Position numbers and translations under genes: made by a program. Source: an uncultured Gemmatimonadota bacterium (GTDB lineage: Bacteria; Gemmatimonadota; Gemmatimonadetes; Gemmatimonadales; Gemmatimonadaceae). From it: a stretch of 64,000 nt of DNA. Positions 38,700 to 47,231 of the stretch are shown here, one piece after another; the first letter of the stretch is position 1; the number at the start of each line of letters is the position of its first letter. Location of the stretch: contig CADEFN010000001.1 of NCBI GenBank assembly GCA_902826615.1, positions 930,001-994,000 of the forward strand, given 5' to 3'. The notes beneath the pieces are model-generated. The model made no database searches, was not told where the DNA came from, and saw only the letters and a program-made list of their open reading frames with translations.

Positions 38700-40990
38700 G
38701 TGCCCTGCTTCGTGGTCTCCGCTGGATGCGCGACGTCTATGAGATCGCGGGAGACGTGCCCGCGATTGTAGCGCTCACGGAGCTCGCTGGATCGTCGGCC
38801 ACATGGGTGGTGGTGCGGCTCGGCGCCCATCGCTGGGTGCTTCGACGTCGCGAGGTTGTGCGGCTGCTCGACACCGACGCCGTGGTGAGTGGCGGAGGGT
38901 GGCGTGGCCTCAAGGTGCAAAAAGCACTCAACCTTTCAGTGAAGGGCACGAGCACCACCACTCCATCGCCCACCATCCTCTCCACTCCGTCTTCTGGCAG
39001 CATGGCTTTTGCCTATCCGCCGGCAAGACGATACGTACACGTCGGGGCCAAGGGAGAGGCCATCGGTGTCGTAGAGCTTACGCCCCAGGCACTCACACGC
39101 GCGGGCCTGCTCGAGCGACCGCTCAAGAAAGGTCGCGGCAGCGTACGAAAGGCGTCGCGCCCTCCCGTAAAAAAGGCGCGCCCTCCAGCAAAAAAGGCGC
39201 GCCTCCCGTTGAGAATGGCGCGCCCTCCCGTAAAGAGGGCCGCGCCGCCGGCCGCCTCAGAGCCAATGGACTTTGAACCCGTCTCGGGTGCTGAGCCGGA
39301 CGAAGCGGCGCCCCCAATGGCAGCTGCTCCAGCACCAGACGAGACTGCGGCTCCGGCTCCACCTCCAGTCATGCGAGGCATGCCGGACGCCCCTCCGCCA
39401 CCGCCGCCTCGGGCGCGCGGCATTCCGGCGATGCCTCGCGGAGTACCGAAGAACGGGCACTCGGCGGAAAGCGCGCCGCCGGCCTCGCCCATGCCTGACG
39501 ATGACGAAGGGACAAATCCACGCCGCTTCCCGTCGTTGGAGTCCGACACGCCACCAGTCCGTGGCCAGCGTATCACCATCACGGTGGATCTCGCGCGTCA
39601 GCAGACGACGCATACCGCTGGCGGCGCACTCGACGTAGGTGAACTTGCGGCCGACTGGAGCACGCTCACCATCGACGCGCGTCTCATGTCGTCGGGGATC
39701 ACGTTCGACGGCGGCGGGCAGGGCCAGGTCACCATACGACGCAACCAGGACTCGATCGCCGCCATGGTCAGCGGCACGGTTACCGTAGATGGTCCAATTG
39801 ATGTTGCTGCTTCATTCATGTGCGGCAGCCGCTTCGTCGGTATGGCGACACGCCGTTTCGAGACCAGTGCGTCTGCCGCTGCGACGCCTGTGACGGTTGG
39901 TGTGGTATCGGTGGACGTTCAGGCGGCACAGCCTGACGTGACCGTGGAGATCTACGTCGAAGATCAGGGTCAGCCAGGCAAGCTGCATTGGGTGGTTCGT
40001 CCACGAGAGCTGTTTGATGGGCTGCCGCCACAGCTCGACGGATACGCCAACCTTGGTACCGGCGTGGCGGAGTTTGCCGGCGCGATGTTCGTGAAGTTCG
40101 CGCAGCTCGAGCGGGGCCAGCACGCCGGGAAAATCGAAAGCCATGGCGACGAGCTCTGGCGCAAGGCGCCGGCCTGCTGGCAGGAGTCTTACTGGGCACT
40201 GGTCGACCACTATCAACGGCCCCTCACTATCCAGTTTGTCACCGATGAGCCCTCGATTGCCTGGGAGCTCATGCGCCCCTCTCGGCGATCAGGGAGCAAG
40301 ACTGAGACGCATAAGCCACTCGCGCTCGAACATTCCGTGGCGCGGTGGGTCGCTGCGCTCAAGGGGATGATGCGGAACCGGCTGCCCAAAGGTCGGCTCT
40401 ACACCATCGTGCCCCGATACAAGAGTGCCTCTCGAGCCCTCAAACGCGCCGAGGCCGAAGGCGAGAAGCTGAAGACCGACTACTCAGCGCAGGTGGTTGA
40501 GGGGAAGTATCAGAATGTTCTGTCGTTGCTGCGGGCCAGCGATCTCACCGAGCCAATTGCCCTCCTGCACTTTGCGGGGCACGGCAAGTTCGACGCTGGC
40601 GCGGTCACGGAATCGGCCATTCTTCTGGAAGATGGAGAGGTGACGGTCTCAGAGCTGGCGAGCCCGGACGTACATCTCGGCGAGAAGTACCGGCCGCTGG
40701 TCTTCTTCAATGCGTGTGAGGTGGGGGCAACCGGGCAGGTGCTGGGCGCGGTCGGCGGGTGGGGGCGCGCCTGCATCGAACGCAGCTTCAGCGGCTTTAT
40801 CGCGCCGCTCTGGGCGGTGGATGATGAGGATGCCGGCACCGTGGCAGCAGAACTGTTGAAGGGGATTTTGGTCGATCACACTCAGCCCGTGAGTTCGGTG
40901 CTGCGCGAGATCCGTCGTACACATGGCCCCACGTCACCCACGTTCTACTCGTATGTGTTTTTTGGTGACGTAACGGCGCGGATCGCCTGA
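38696..40990 (+). CDS. CHAT-domain (caspase-like) protease with N-terminal sensor-like regions
   Basis: A 764-residue protein. The C-terminal CHAT peptidase domain (about residues 560-764) has the catalytic His629 in ALLHFAGHGKFD and Cys674 in LVFFNACEVGATGQ, followed by GFIAPLWAVDDEDAGTVAAELLKG. Residues 1-140 form an unrecognised domain, 142-290 a Lys/Pro/Ala-rich low-complexity linker with four 7-residue repeats, 285-400 a beta-sandwich-like region (RITITVDLARQQTTHT), and 400-560 a pre-CHAT region. CHAT proteases in bacteria act in conflict and programmed-death systems and cleave partner proteins. The coupled upstream lipase is the obvious candidate partner. No gasdermin, STAND NTPase or CRISPR gene is adjacent. 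Confidence 0.9.
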   Translation: MSALLRGLRWMRDVYEIAGDVPAIVALTELAGSSATWVVVRLGAHRWVLRRREVVRLLDTDAVVSGGGWRGLKVQKALNLSVKGTSTTTPSPTILSTPSSGSMAFAYPPARRYVHVGAKGEAIGVVELTPQALTRAGLLERPLKKGRGSVRKASRPPVKKARPPAKKARLPLRMARPPVKRAAPPAASEPMDFEPVSGAEPDEAAPPMAAAPAPDETAAPAPPPVMRGMPDAPPPPPPRARGIPAMPRGVPKNGHSAESAPPASPMPDDDEGTNPRRFPSLESDTPPVRGQRITITVDLARQQTTHTAGGALDVGELAADWSTLTIDARLMSSGITFDGGGQGQVTIRRNQDSIAAMVSGTVTVDGPIDVAASFMCGSRFVGMATRRFETSASAAATPVTVGVVSVDVQAAQPDVTVEIYVEDQGQPGKLHWVVRPRELFDGLPPQLDGYANLGTGVAEFAGAMFVKFAQLERGQHAGKIESHGDELWRKAPACWQESYWALVDHYQRPLTIQFVTDEPSIAWELMRPSRRSGSKTETHKPLALEHSVARWVAALKGMMRNRLPKGRLYTIVPRYKSASRALKRAEAEGEKLKTDYSAQVVEGKYQNVLSLLRASDLTEPIALLHFAGHGKFDAGAVTESAILLEDGEVTVSELASPDVHLGEKYRPLVFFNACEVGATGQVLGAVGGWGRACIERSFSGFIAPLWAVDDEDAGTVAAELLKGILVDHTQPVSSVLREIRRTHGPTSPTFYSYVFFGDVTARIA
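39158..39241 (+). repeat. Four 21-bp coding repeats in the CHAT gene linker
   Basis: Four consecutive 21-bp units encode RPPVKKA, RPPAKKA, RLPLRMA and RPPVKRA (residues 155-182). They form a flexible, strongly basic linker between the N-terminal domain and the beta-sandwich region. Confidence 0.85.
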
Positions 40991-41119
40991 GGCTGCACGG
41001 AGGCGAGCCGCCGCGACGTCGGACCATCGCTGGCAGCATGAGAGTAGTAAAGATGGTTGACCGGGCGCATCCACGGCACAGCCGCGCCGACGAAACCCTG
41101 CGCAAGACGTCGCAGTGCT

Positions 41120-41156
41120 GCACAACGGCCCCGGGTTGAAGGCGAGGCCGTTGTGC
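41120..41156. terminator. 11-bp hairpin between the convergent CHAT and lipoprotein genes
   Basis: GCACAACGGCC and GGCCGTTGTGC form a perfect 11-bp stem with a 15-nt loop. It lies in the 273-nt gap between the CHAT stop (40990) and the convergent lipoprotein stop (41264). No T-tract is present. It is probably a transcription end for one or both genes. I see no gene in the rest of the gap. Confidence 0.5.
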
Positions 41157-41263
41157 TCCAGAGCGAGATGTCAGCGCGAGATCCGTACTTTGTGTTGCGC
41201 CTCCGAAACGATACACCGGTCCGCGGCGGGGGTGTCCCGGCCACGACTCGGCCAACTCCTGAC

Positions 41264-41998
41264 TCAGGTCAGCAGTGGGCCACAACTGACCCGCTGACAG
41301 TCTTCGATGGTCTCCACCAGTTCGCCCGCAACATAGACAAGCCAATCCACGCAGTAAGTGCAGTCCGGTAGCCAGCGGCCGCCTCCGCCGACAACAACTG
41401 GCTTGCAGGCCGGATTGGAGTAGGTGTCTGCAGTCGTGATGAGAGCCTGGCCATACGCCAGTCTGCCGAAGCTCAGCACACCGAAGCTGATCGCGGCGAT
41501 GGTGTTGAACGCTGCCTCGTGCGTGGACGTCACCCTGGCCTTGACGCCGCACGTGGGGACCAGTCCGAGTGTGACTTGCGCATCAGAGCTTTTCCAAAGG
41601 CAAGGATGGGCCCCCCGCTGACACTTTGAGTCAGTGAATTTGGGCTTGGCCTTGGGGTGAACTCCGAAGGGCGTCTCCACCTCGAAATCGACGATAATCG
41701 ACGTTTCGTGCCAGTAGCCGGAATGCCGGGCGACGATCTCGCCAGCGCACCCATCAAGGAAATCGCCACAGGAGAAGTACATCTTTGTGTATGGGAGCAG
41801 GATCTTCGCTTTCACTTCTCCAACCGGGACGTACTCCGCCCCGTCCAGTGCCCATTGAATGCCGTCCTCCGAAATGAGATCAACGGAAGGACCCGTATTG
41901 GCCTCCAGTGGGCGAGGGGCAGTCGGCTCACTGCAGGCGGAGGCCAGCAGTGGTGTCGCGATCAGGATGAACGCGATGCGTGATATGGACCGTATCAT
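41264..41998 (-). CDS. Cysteine-rich lipoprotein of unknown function
   Basis: A 244-residue lipoprotein. The signal MIRSISRIAFILIATPLLASAC ends in a lipobox (LASAC). The mature part has ten further Cys residues (YFSCGDFLDGC, SKCQRGAHPC, PTCGV, PACKP, PDCTYC, EDCQRVSC), an even number that suggests several disulfides made by periplasmic Dsb proteins. I do not recognise a family. The gene is isolated, with long gaps on both sides, in a stretch of orphan secreted proteins. Confidence 0.75.
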   Translation of the reverse strand: MIRSISRIAFILIATPLLASACSEPTAPRPLEANTGPSVDLISEDGIQWALDGAEYVPVGEVKAKILLPYTKMYFSCGDFLDGCAGEIVARHSGYWHETSIIVDFEVETPFGVHPKAKPKFTDSKCQRGAHPCLWKSSDAQVTLGLVPTCGVKARVTSTHEAAFNTIAAISFGVLSFGRLAYGQALITTADTYSNPACKPVVVGGGGRWLPDCTYCVDWLVYVAGELVETIEDCQRVSCGPLLT

Positions 41999-42144
41999 GT
42001 GAGTGCACGTGTGTGAGTGTGTGGGAACCGCGCATTTGCGTCTTCGCCGATGGGGATCCCATGCACCAGAGCCACCGCGGCCGGTGTTGGGCTACGCCCA
42101 CATCACGCACGTACAGGTGTTCAATCAGCTCTATTTGCTACGGC

Positions 42145-43380
42145 CTAGGGACAGGCGCGCGAGCGGACCTGCGTCAACGTCACGGCGGCGTTGAGGCCAT
42201 TTGCCGCGTACTGGACGCCCCACAACAGCAGGGTGCGGCCGCGACCGATCCGGATGGCATAGGGCTGGTTCACCGCTACCCCGCTTTCGAGCACTTCAAG
42301 TCGGCGCCAACCGCTAACGCTCCCTTCGGCATGCTCCAACCCGGGACTGCCTGGGATGCTCGCATAGACGTGCAACGATCCCGAATCGTCCGCGTCGAAT
42401 GCGACATGGTAAGTACCGGGACGCGGCGTCCATGTTGAAGAAGGCAACCAGGTACGCCCGCCGTCCGTGGTCCACGCGGCCCTCACGAGTTTGGTCTCGT
42501 CGTCGGGACCCTGGAACGCCCAGGCGATAATCGCGCGCTGTTCCGAGAGCCCCAGCCACGTAAGGGTCGTCAAGCGGTCCTTTGGCACATGGGCAATGGT
42601 TTGTGCGGCACTCCAGACACCTGTTGATGCATCCAGTCGGCGCGTACTAATGGTGTCGACCTCCCGGCCCATGCCCAGCGTCGCAAGTATGAGGGGACCC
42701 GCACGGCCGAATCGACCGATTGCGGGAGAGCGCTGATTGCCAAGCTTCGTTCGCTGAACCTCTGGATGCACGCGACCGGGCCGAAGGATGCTGGTCTCGG
42801 AGCTCATCCCGATCATGGCGACCACGCTCTCCTCCGAGGCCTGAGCACCCGTGGAGACCCAAGGCCAGCGCCAGCGACTGAGGTCGTTCGCAGGAATCGC
42901 AACCGCCGGTCTTGTCCATGCGCCTCCGCTCCACTCGCTTTGCCAAATTGTGTCATCGGGAACGGAGTCTTTTCCCAGCGGTCGTTTGCGAAACAGCATC
43001 AGGGTCTTCCCCTCGGGTGAGGTGAAGAAGCGAGGCTGGTCCATAGTTGCGACGCCCGGTGGCATCCCGAGGTCTTGCACATCGACCGGTCTTCCGACGC
43101 TGGTGAGTCGCAGCCGGAGACCCGACGATACCACAACACCCGCCTGCTGGTGAAGTCGAGCCTCTGCGGGGAACGTGAAGGCCGGCATTCCGGCGATCAG
43201 CAGCTCCTCTCCAAGCCGGGTGGCGTCGATGGCTTCGACATAGGCGAGATGTCCATTCGCGGTCCGCAGCGTATCCAACCGGGACCACTGATATCGAGAG
43301 CAGCTCGCCTGACCCTCAACAGAACGGGCGAACGAGACCAGCAGTGAGATGTGCGAGAGCAAACAGATTGTACGTCTCAT
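42145..43380 (-). CDS. Secreted beta-propeller-like (BNR/sialidase-type) protein of unknown function
   Basis: A 411-residue exported protein (signal MRRTICLLSHISLLVSFARSVEGQ). Repeated strands such as VRAAWTTDGGRTWLPSSTWTP contain an Asp-box-like S/T-x-D-x-G-x-T-W motif, as found in BNR/sialidase propellers. Other blades are IWQSEWSGGAWTRPAVAI and WSAAQTIAHVPKDRLTTLTWLGLSEQRAIIAWAFQGPD. Catalytic sialidase residues cannot be identified, so it may be a binding propeller. No operon partner. Confidence 0.7.
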   Translation of the reverse strand: MRRTICLLSHISLLVSFARSVEGQASCSRYQWSRLDTLRTANGHLAYVEAIDATRLGEELLIAGMPAFTFPAEARLHQQAGVVVSSGLRLRLTSVGRPVDVQDLGMPPGVATMDQPRFFTSPEGKTLMLFRKRPLGKDSVPDDTIWQSEWSGGAWTRPAVAIPANDLSRWRWPWVSTGAQASEESVVAMIGMSSETSILRPGRVHPEVQRTKLGNQRSPAIGRFGRAGPLILATLGMGREVDTISTRRLDASTGVWSAAQTIAHVPKDRLTTLTWLGLSEQRAIIAWAFQGPDDETKLVRAAWTTDGGRTWLPSSTWTPRPGTYHVAFDADDSGSLHVYASIPGSPGLEHAEGSVSGWRRLEVLESGVAVNQPYAIRIGRGRTLLLWGVQYAANGLNAAVTLTQVRSRACP

Positions 43381-43615
43381 ATGACAGCTGCCTGCAAGTG
43401 CGGGGAGTCAAACATGCAACACGGCGTCACGCCGCTGTCACGTCGCGTTGGCCCGTGACGCGTCAGTGACGGTAGCAGCTAGACTCGGCTACAACGGGCG
43501 ATGGGATGGGCGACCTCTCGGATTGCGGACCCGCTGCGCACGAAATGGGCGTGTCTCAGCCGCCCGGGCGGCCTTCTCCGTGTGCGATCAGGACCACGTC
43601 ATTCGCCAAATTCAG

Positions 43616-44050
43616 ATGTCCTCCATACTCAAGGCACAAACACTTCTCATCCTCTTTTCGGCACTTGGTCTGGGAGCGCAGTCGCCTCGTGCCAGCGTGC
43701 CCAGCACGCCTGCGTTCAGGGCAACACTCCTGCTGGCCGACTCTCTTGATCGTCCGGGCGCCCGAGCTCTTGTTGTCCGTCGCGGCAAGGAGAATGTCAT
43801 CGTTGTTACGAGTACCGCCACACCCGGCGACCTTTTGCGAGCGGCCTCGGCCCTGGCTTCTGCGCGGACGCCAGTCGGGAACCGTGAACTTCGTGCCTAC
43901 ATCCGACCCGATGACCGGCGAAACATCCAATGGCGGCCCAGTACTCAGTCTCTCTCGGTCGCAGCGGAAAAGCTGAGCTCCTTGCGTAGGTCGACTGAAA
44001 CTCGGCAACATCGCTTCGGACGACTCAAGGCACTGGAGCTCGCACTCTAA
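43616..44050 (+). CDS. Small exported protein of unknown function
   Basis: A 144-residue protein with signal MSSILKAQTLLILFSALGLGAQ. The mature part is basic and rich in Arg, Ala and Leu (LLLADSLDRPGARALVVRRGKENVIVVTSTATPGDLLRAASALASARTPVG). No family is recognised. The ATG at 43616 is selected because it begins the signal peptide; the upstream frame is open but unconvincing. The 235-nt gap before it (43381-43615) shows only short GTGACG/CGTCAC-type inverted motifs. Confidence 0.6.
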   Translation: MSSILKAQTLLILFSALGLGAQSPRASVPSTPAFRATLLLADSLDRPGARALVVRRGKENVIVVTSTATPGDLLRAASALASARTPVGNRELRAYIRPDDRRNIQWRPSTQSLSVAAEKLSSLRRSTETRQHRFGRLKALELAL

Positions 44051-44202
44051 GCGCTGCATTGACGGGGCGTGGTCCTTCCGGGGTACAGACTCCAGGTTGG
44101 TGATCCCGGCGCGACCGCGCTCCGCAGTGCGCTCGTTCCTGTTCGACAGCTCTCTCGTCCGGGACGGTTGACCCCGTCATTGCGCGGACACACCTTCGCA
44201 GT

Positions 44203-46554
44203 ATGCGTACCGCCCCGCCCGCCATGTATCTCACACGTCTCGTCCTTCTTTCGAGCTTCGTGCTCGCGCCTTGTCTGGCCTCCGCACAGGGCGCCGCTAT
44301 CCCGACGCCCGCCTCAGTACTCGGCTTCGAACCAGGCGCCGACCGGAAACTGCCAACCTGGAAACAGGTCACCGAGTACTTCACGGCACTCGACAAGGCC
44401 TCGAATCGCGTCGAACTGCGCACCCTCGGAAAGACGGTACTCGGCCGGCCCTTCCTCGTTGCCTTCATCTCCGATCCGGCCAACCTCGCCAATCTCGAGC
44501 GCTACCGGCAGATCCAGCGGCAGCTCATGGACCCGAGACTGCGTACACCCGCGCAGCTGGACAAACTCCTGGATGACGGCAAGAACATCATCCTCATTAC
44601 CTCGTCGATCCACTCCACCGAAGTGGGTGGCTTCCTGACGCCGTTTGTGCTGGCGGACCGGCTCGCGCGCGGCAACAGCGCCGAAGTGCGGTCGATCCTG
44701 CAGAACACCATCATCATGCTGGTGCCGTCGCAGAACCCCGATGGTGTGGACATTGTGGGTAACTGGTATCGCTCCACGCTCGACACACCGGCCGAGGGGT
44801 CGTCGCCGCCCGAGCTCTACCACTACTACACGGGCCACGACAACAATCGCGACTGGTACGCCTTCACCCAGCCCGAAACCCGCTACACGGTGGATTCACT
44901 CTACACGCCGTGGAATCCCCAAATTGTCAACGACATCCATCAGCAGGGGAGTAACACCAGCCGCATCTTCATTCCGCCCTACATGGATCCGGTGGAGCCG
45001 AATATCGACCCGATCCTGACTGCAGGCACCAACAGCCTGGGCATGGAGATGACGTGGCGCATGATCGCCGAGGGCAAGACGGGGGTAGCGACCAATGCGT
45101 CGTACGATCAGTGGTCGCCCGCCCGGCAGTACTCGCTCAATCATCGTGGCGTGCGGATTCTGACCGAAACCGCGAGTGCGCGTCTGGCCTCGCCGATGAA
45201 CATTGCCTTCCAGGCGTTAGGCAACGGACGTGGCTATGAGTCAAAGGTCGCGAGCTGGAACCACCCGGCGGTCTGGAAAGGTGGCACCTGGGGGATCGGC
45301 AATATCGTCGACTACCAGACCTCGGCCTCCTGGGCCATGCTGGCCGCCGCTGCACGTGATCGCCGGCTCTGGCTCTCGAGTTACGCCACGCTCGGGGAGC
45401 GCGCACTGGCCGCCAACGCACCATGGTCCAGCGAATCTCCGGTGCCCTCTGCCTTTCTCATTCCGAAGGATCAGCGCGACAAGCAGGCGCTCGACCGCCT
45501 GGTGTGGACCCTGCAGCACGGGCAGGTGGAAGTGCGCGAAACCACCGCGCCGGCCTCGGTCGATGGCCGCACGTATCCCGCCGGCAGTTATGCGGTACTC
45601 GTCAGGCAGAACTTCGGCGGCTATGCGAAGGCGCTGCTCGAACGCCAGAAGTACCCCGATCTGCGGGAGTACCCCGGCGGCCCGCCCAAACGACCGTATG
45701 ACGTCACCGCGCACACCCTGCCATTGCTCTTTGGAGTGGATGTGGCAACGGTGATGGGTGATGCGCCGGCCACCGGTAACCCCATCGCCTCCATCCCCGA
45801 GCCGAAGTACTCCGTGGCAGGGCTCACCAATGCGCGCGACCGGCGCATCGGCATCTATCGCAGCTACACCGGTTCCATGGATGAAGGCTGGACCCGCTGG
45901 ATTTTCGATTCGCACAAGGTGCCGTTTACGACCCTGGTCGACCGGGACGTGAAGGCGGGGAATCTCAACGCCCGCTTTGACGCCATCCTCATTCCGGACG
46001 CCTCGCCAAACCAGATCCGGCGCGGGCTGCCTAACGCCTACCCCGATTCGCTCCGCGGCGGGCTTGGTGAGGCCGGGACCAAAGCCCTGGTGGACTTTGT
46101 GGAGAAGGGAGGCACCTTGCTCACCTTCAATGATGCGTCGCTCTTTGCCATTGAAGCCATGAAGCTCCCGGTGAAGAATGTGCTGGAAGGTGTACCGAAC
46201 ACGGCCTTCTATGCACCGGGCTCCATCTTCTCCGTCGAAGTCAACCGCAATCATTCCGCGGCGAAGAATTTCACCGCGCCGGTACCGGGTGTCTGGTTCG
46301 AAGACTCCCCCGCCTTCGAGATCACCGAGCCGGGGAAAGCCACCGCGGTCCTGACCTATCCCTCGTCAGGCAACCCGCTGCTGAGCGGATGGCTCATGGG
46401 CCCGGACAAACTGCACGGCAAGGCCGCGATGGTCGAAGCGCCCGTCGGGAAGGGGAAGGTGGTGTTGTACGGCTTCCGGCCGCAGTACCGCGGCCAGACA
46501 AACTCCACACTGCCGCTCATCTGGGACGCAATCGGGAGAGGGGCAGTACAGTAA
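44203..46554 (+). CDS. Secreted M14-family zinc carboxypeptidase-like protein
   Basis: A 783-residue exported metallopeptidase. The signal (MYLTRLVLLSSFVLAPCLASAQ; start at 44203 or ATG 44224) is followed by the M14 domain: zinc ligands in LITSSIHSTEVGG (HxxE) and IVNDIHQQGSNTSR (third His), substrate-binding region DHNNRDWYAFTQPE, and the catalytic Glu probably in RILTETASARL. The C-terminal half (residues about 420-783) is an extra region with VLYGFRPQYRGQTNSTLPLIWDAI at the end, like a glutamine-amidotransferase-type fold seen in this M14 subgroup. The family name is secure; the substrate is not. Confidence 0.9.
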   Translation: MRTAPPAMYLTRLVLLSSFVLAPCLASAQGAAIPTPASVLGFEPGADRKLPTWKQVTEYFTALDKASNRVELRTLGKTVLGRPFLVAFISDPANLANLERYRQIQRQLMDPRLRTPAQLDKLLDDGKNIILITSSIHSTEVGGFLTPFVLADRLARGNSAEVRSILQNTIIMLVPSQNPDGVDIVGNWYRSTLDTPAEGSSPPELYHYYTGHDNNRDWYAFTQPETRYTVDSLYTPWNPQIVNDIHQQGSNTSRIFIPPYMDPVEPNIDPILTAGTNSLGMEMTWRMIAEGKTGVATNASYDQWSPARQYSLNHRGVRILTETASARLASPMNIAFQALGNGRGYESKVASWNHPAVWKGGTWGIGNIVDYQTSASWAMLAAAARDRRLWLSSYATLGERALAANAPWSSESPVPSAFLIPKDQRDKQALDRLVWTLQHGQVEVRETTAPASVDGRTYPAGSYAVLVRQNFGGYAKALLERQKYPDLREYPGGPPKRPYDVTAHTLPLLFGVDVATVMGDAPATGNPIASIPEPKYSVAGLTNARDRRIGIYRSYTGSMDEGWTRWIFDSHKVPFTTLVDRDVKAGNLNARFDAILIPDASPNQIRRGLPNAYPDSLRGGLGEAGTKALVDFVEKGGTLLTFNDASLFAIEAMKLPVKNVLEGVPNTAFYAPGSIFSVEVNRNHSAAKNFTAPVPGVWFEDSPAFEITEPGKATAVLTYPSSGNPLLSGWLMGPDKLHGKAAMVEAPVGKGKVVLYGFRPQYRGQTNSTLPLIWDAIGRGAVQ

Positions 46555-46576
46555 ACGCGACACGAGGCGAGGAGAC

Positions 46577-46951
46577 ATGTCACTGATTCGAGAGATTACC
46601 GTCCAGGGCAAGAGCACCGACACCTTCGGGCGTGTGCTCTGCAGCGCCAGGAACCATCACTTCATTGTCGACGGACCCGTCCAGAATGGGTGCCCCGGCG
46701 AAGCACTCACACCACCGGAGATTTTTCTGGCCTCGGTGGCGGCCTGTGGTGTTGAGCTGGCGCAGGTCATCGCGCGCGAAGACTCACTTCCCGCCACCTC
46801 GGTGTCGGCCTCGATCTACGGCAAAGTGGATCGCGGGAACCCGGTGCGCACTGACCTCACGGTCTTCAATGAAGTGCGGATGACCTTCGCCATCGGCGGG
46901 CTCACGGCCGAACAGGCAGGATCGGTCGTCGAGAAGTTCAAGAAACGTTGA
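46577..46951 (+). CDS. OsmC-family protein
   Basis: A 124-residue OsmC/Ohr-fold protein. The two conserved blocks are GPVQNGCPGEALTPPEIFLASVAACGVELAQVIARED, with a Cys in GCPGE and one in AACGVE, and ATSVSASIYGKVD. Members reduce organic hydroperoxides using two thiols. The Cys arrangement fits the broader OsmC family rather than classical Ohr. It follows the M14 gene by 22 nt. A GGTTGCG-GT-CGCAACC inverted repeat at 46966-46981 lies just after its stop. Confidence 0.85.
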   Translation: MSLIREITVQGKSTDTFGRVLCSARNHHFIVDGPVQNGCPGEALTPPEIFLASVAACGVELAQVIAREDSLPATSVSASIYGKVDRGNPVRTDLTVFNEVRMTFAIGGLTAEQAGSVVEKFKKR

Positions 46952-47197
46952 CCACTCTACGGCACGGTTGCGGTCGCAACCCCGAATGTCGTTGTCGAAG
47001 TGGTCAGCGCTGAGTGACGCGCTTTTTGAAGTGTGGGGCGGTCGATTGAGGTTTCGGGGCTGACGCGTCCGATGCCTCAACGGCACCGGCCCTGCCCCGT
47101 CGTTCTGCCCCTCACTCGCCCCGCCACGCGTCGAATCCCGCGAACCTGAGTCCACTACTTCACGTCCGCAGTGTTGGGCTCGGCTGCAGGTTTGGAC

Positions 47198-47215
47198 ACT
47201 GTGGGATCCCACAGT
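47198..47215. repeat. Perfect 18-bp palindrome
   Basis: ACTGTGGGATCCCACAGT reads the same on both strands. It sits in the 280-nt gap between the OsmC gene and the convergent DUF4403 gene, 16 nt after the DUF4403 stop. It may be a dimeric protein site or part of a transcription end. No gene is seen in this gap. Confidence 0.7.
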
Positions 47216-47231
47216 AGGGGAAACCCTTACA

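Noticed and set aside
40797-41552. 251-codon minus-strand frame spanning the end of the CHAT gene and the lipoprotein
   Set aside because: It overlaps two supported genes and shows no signal peptide or motif.
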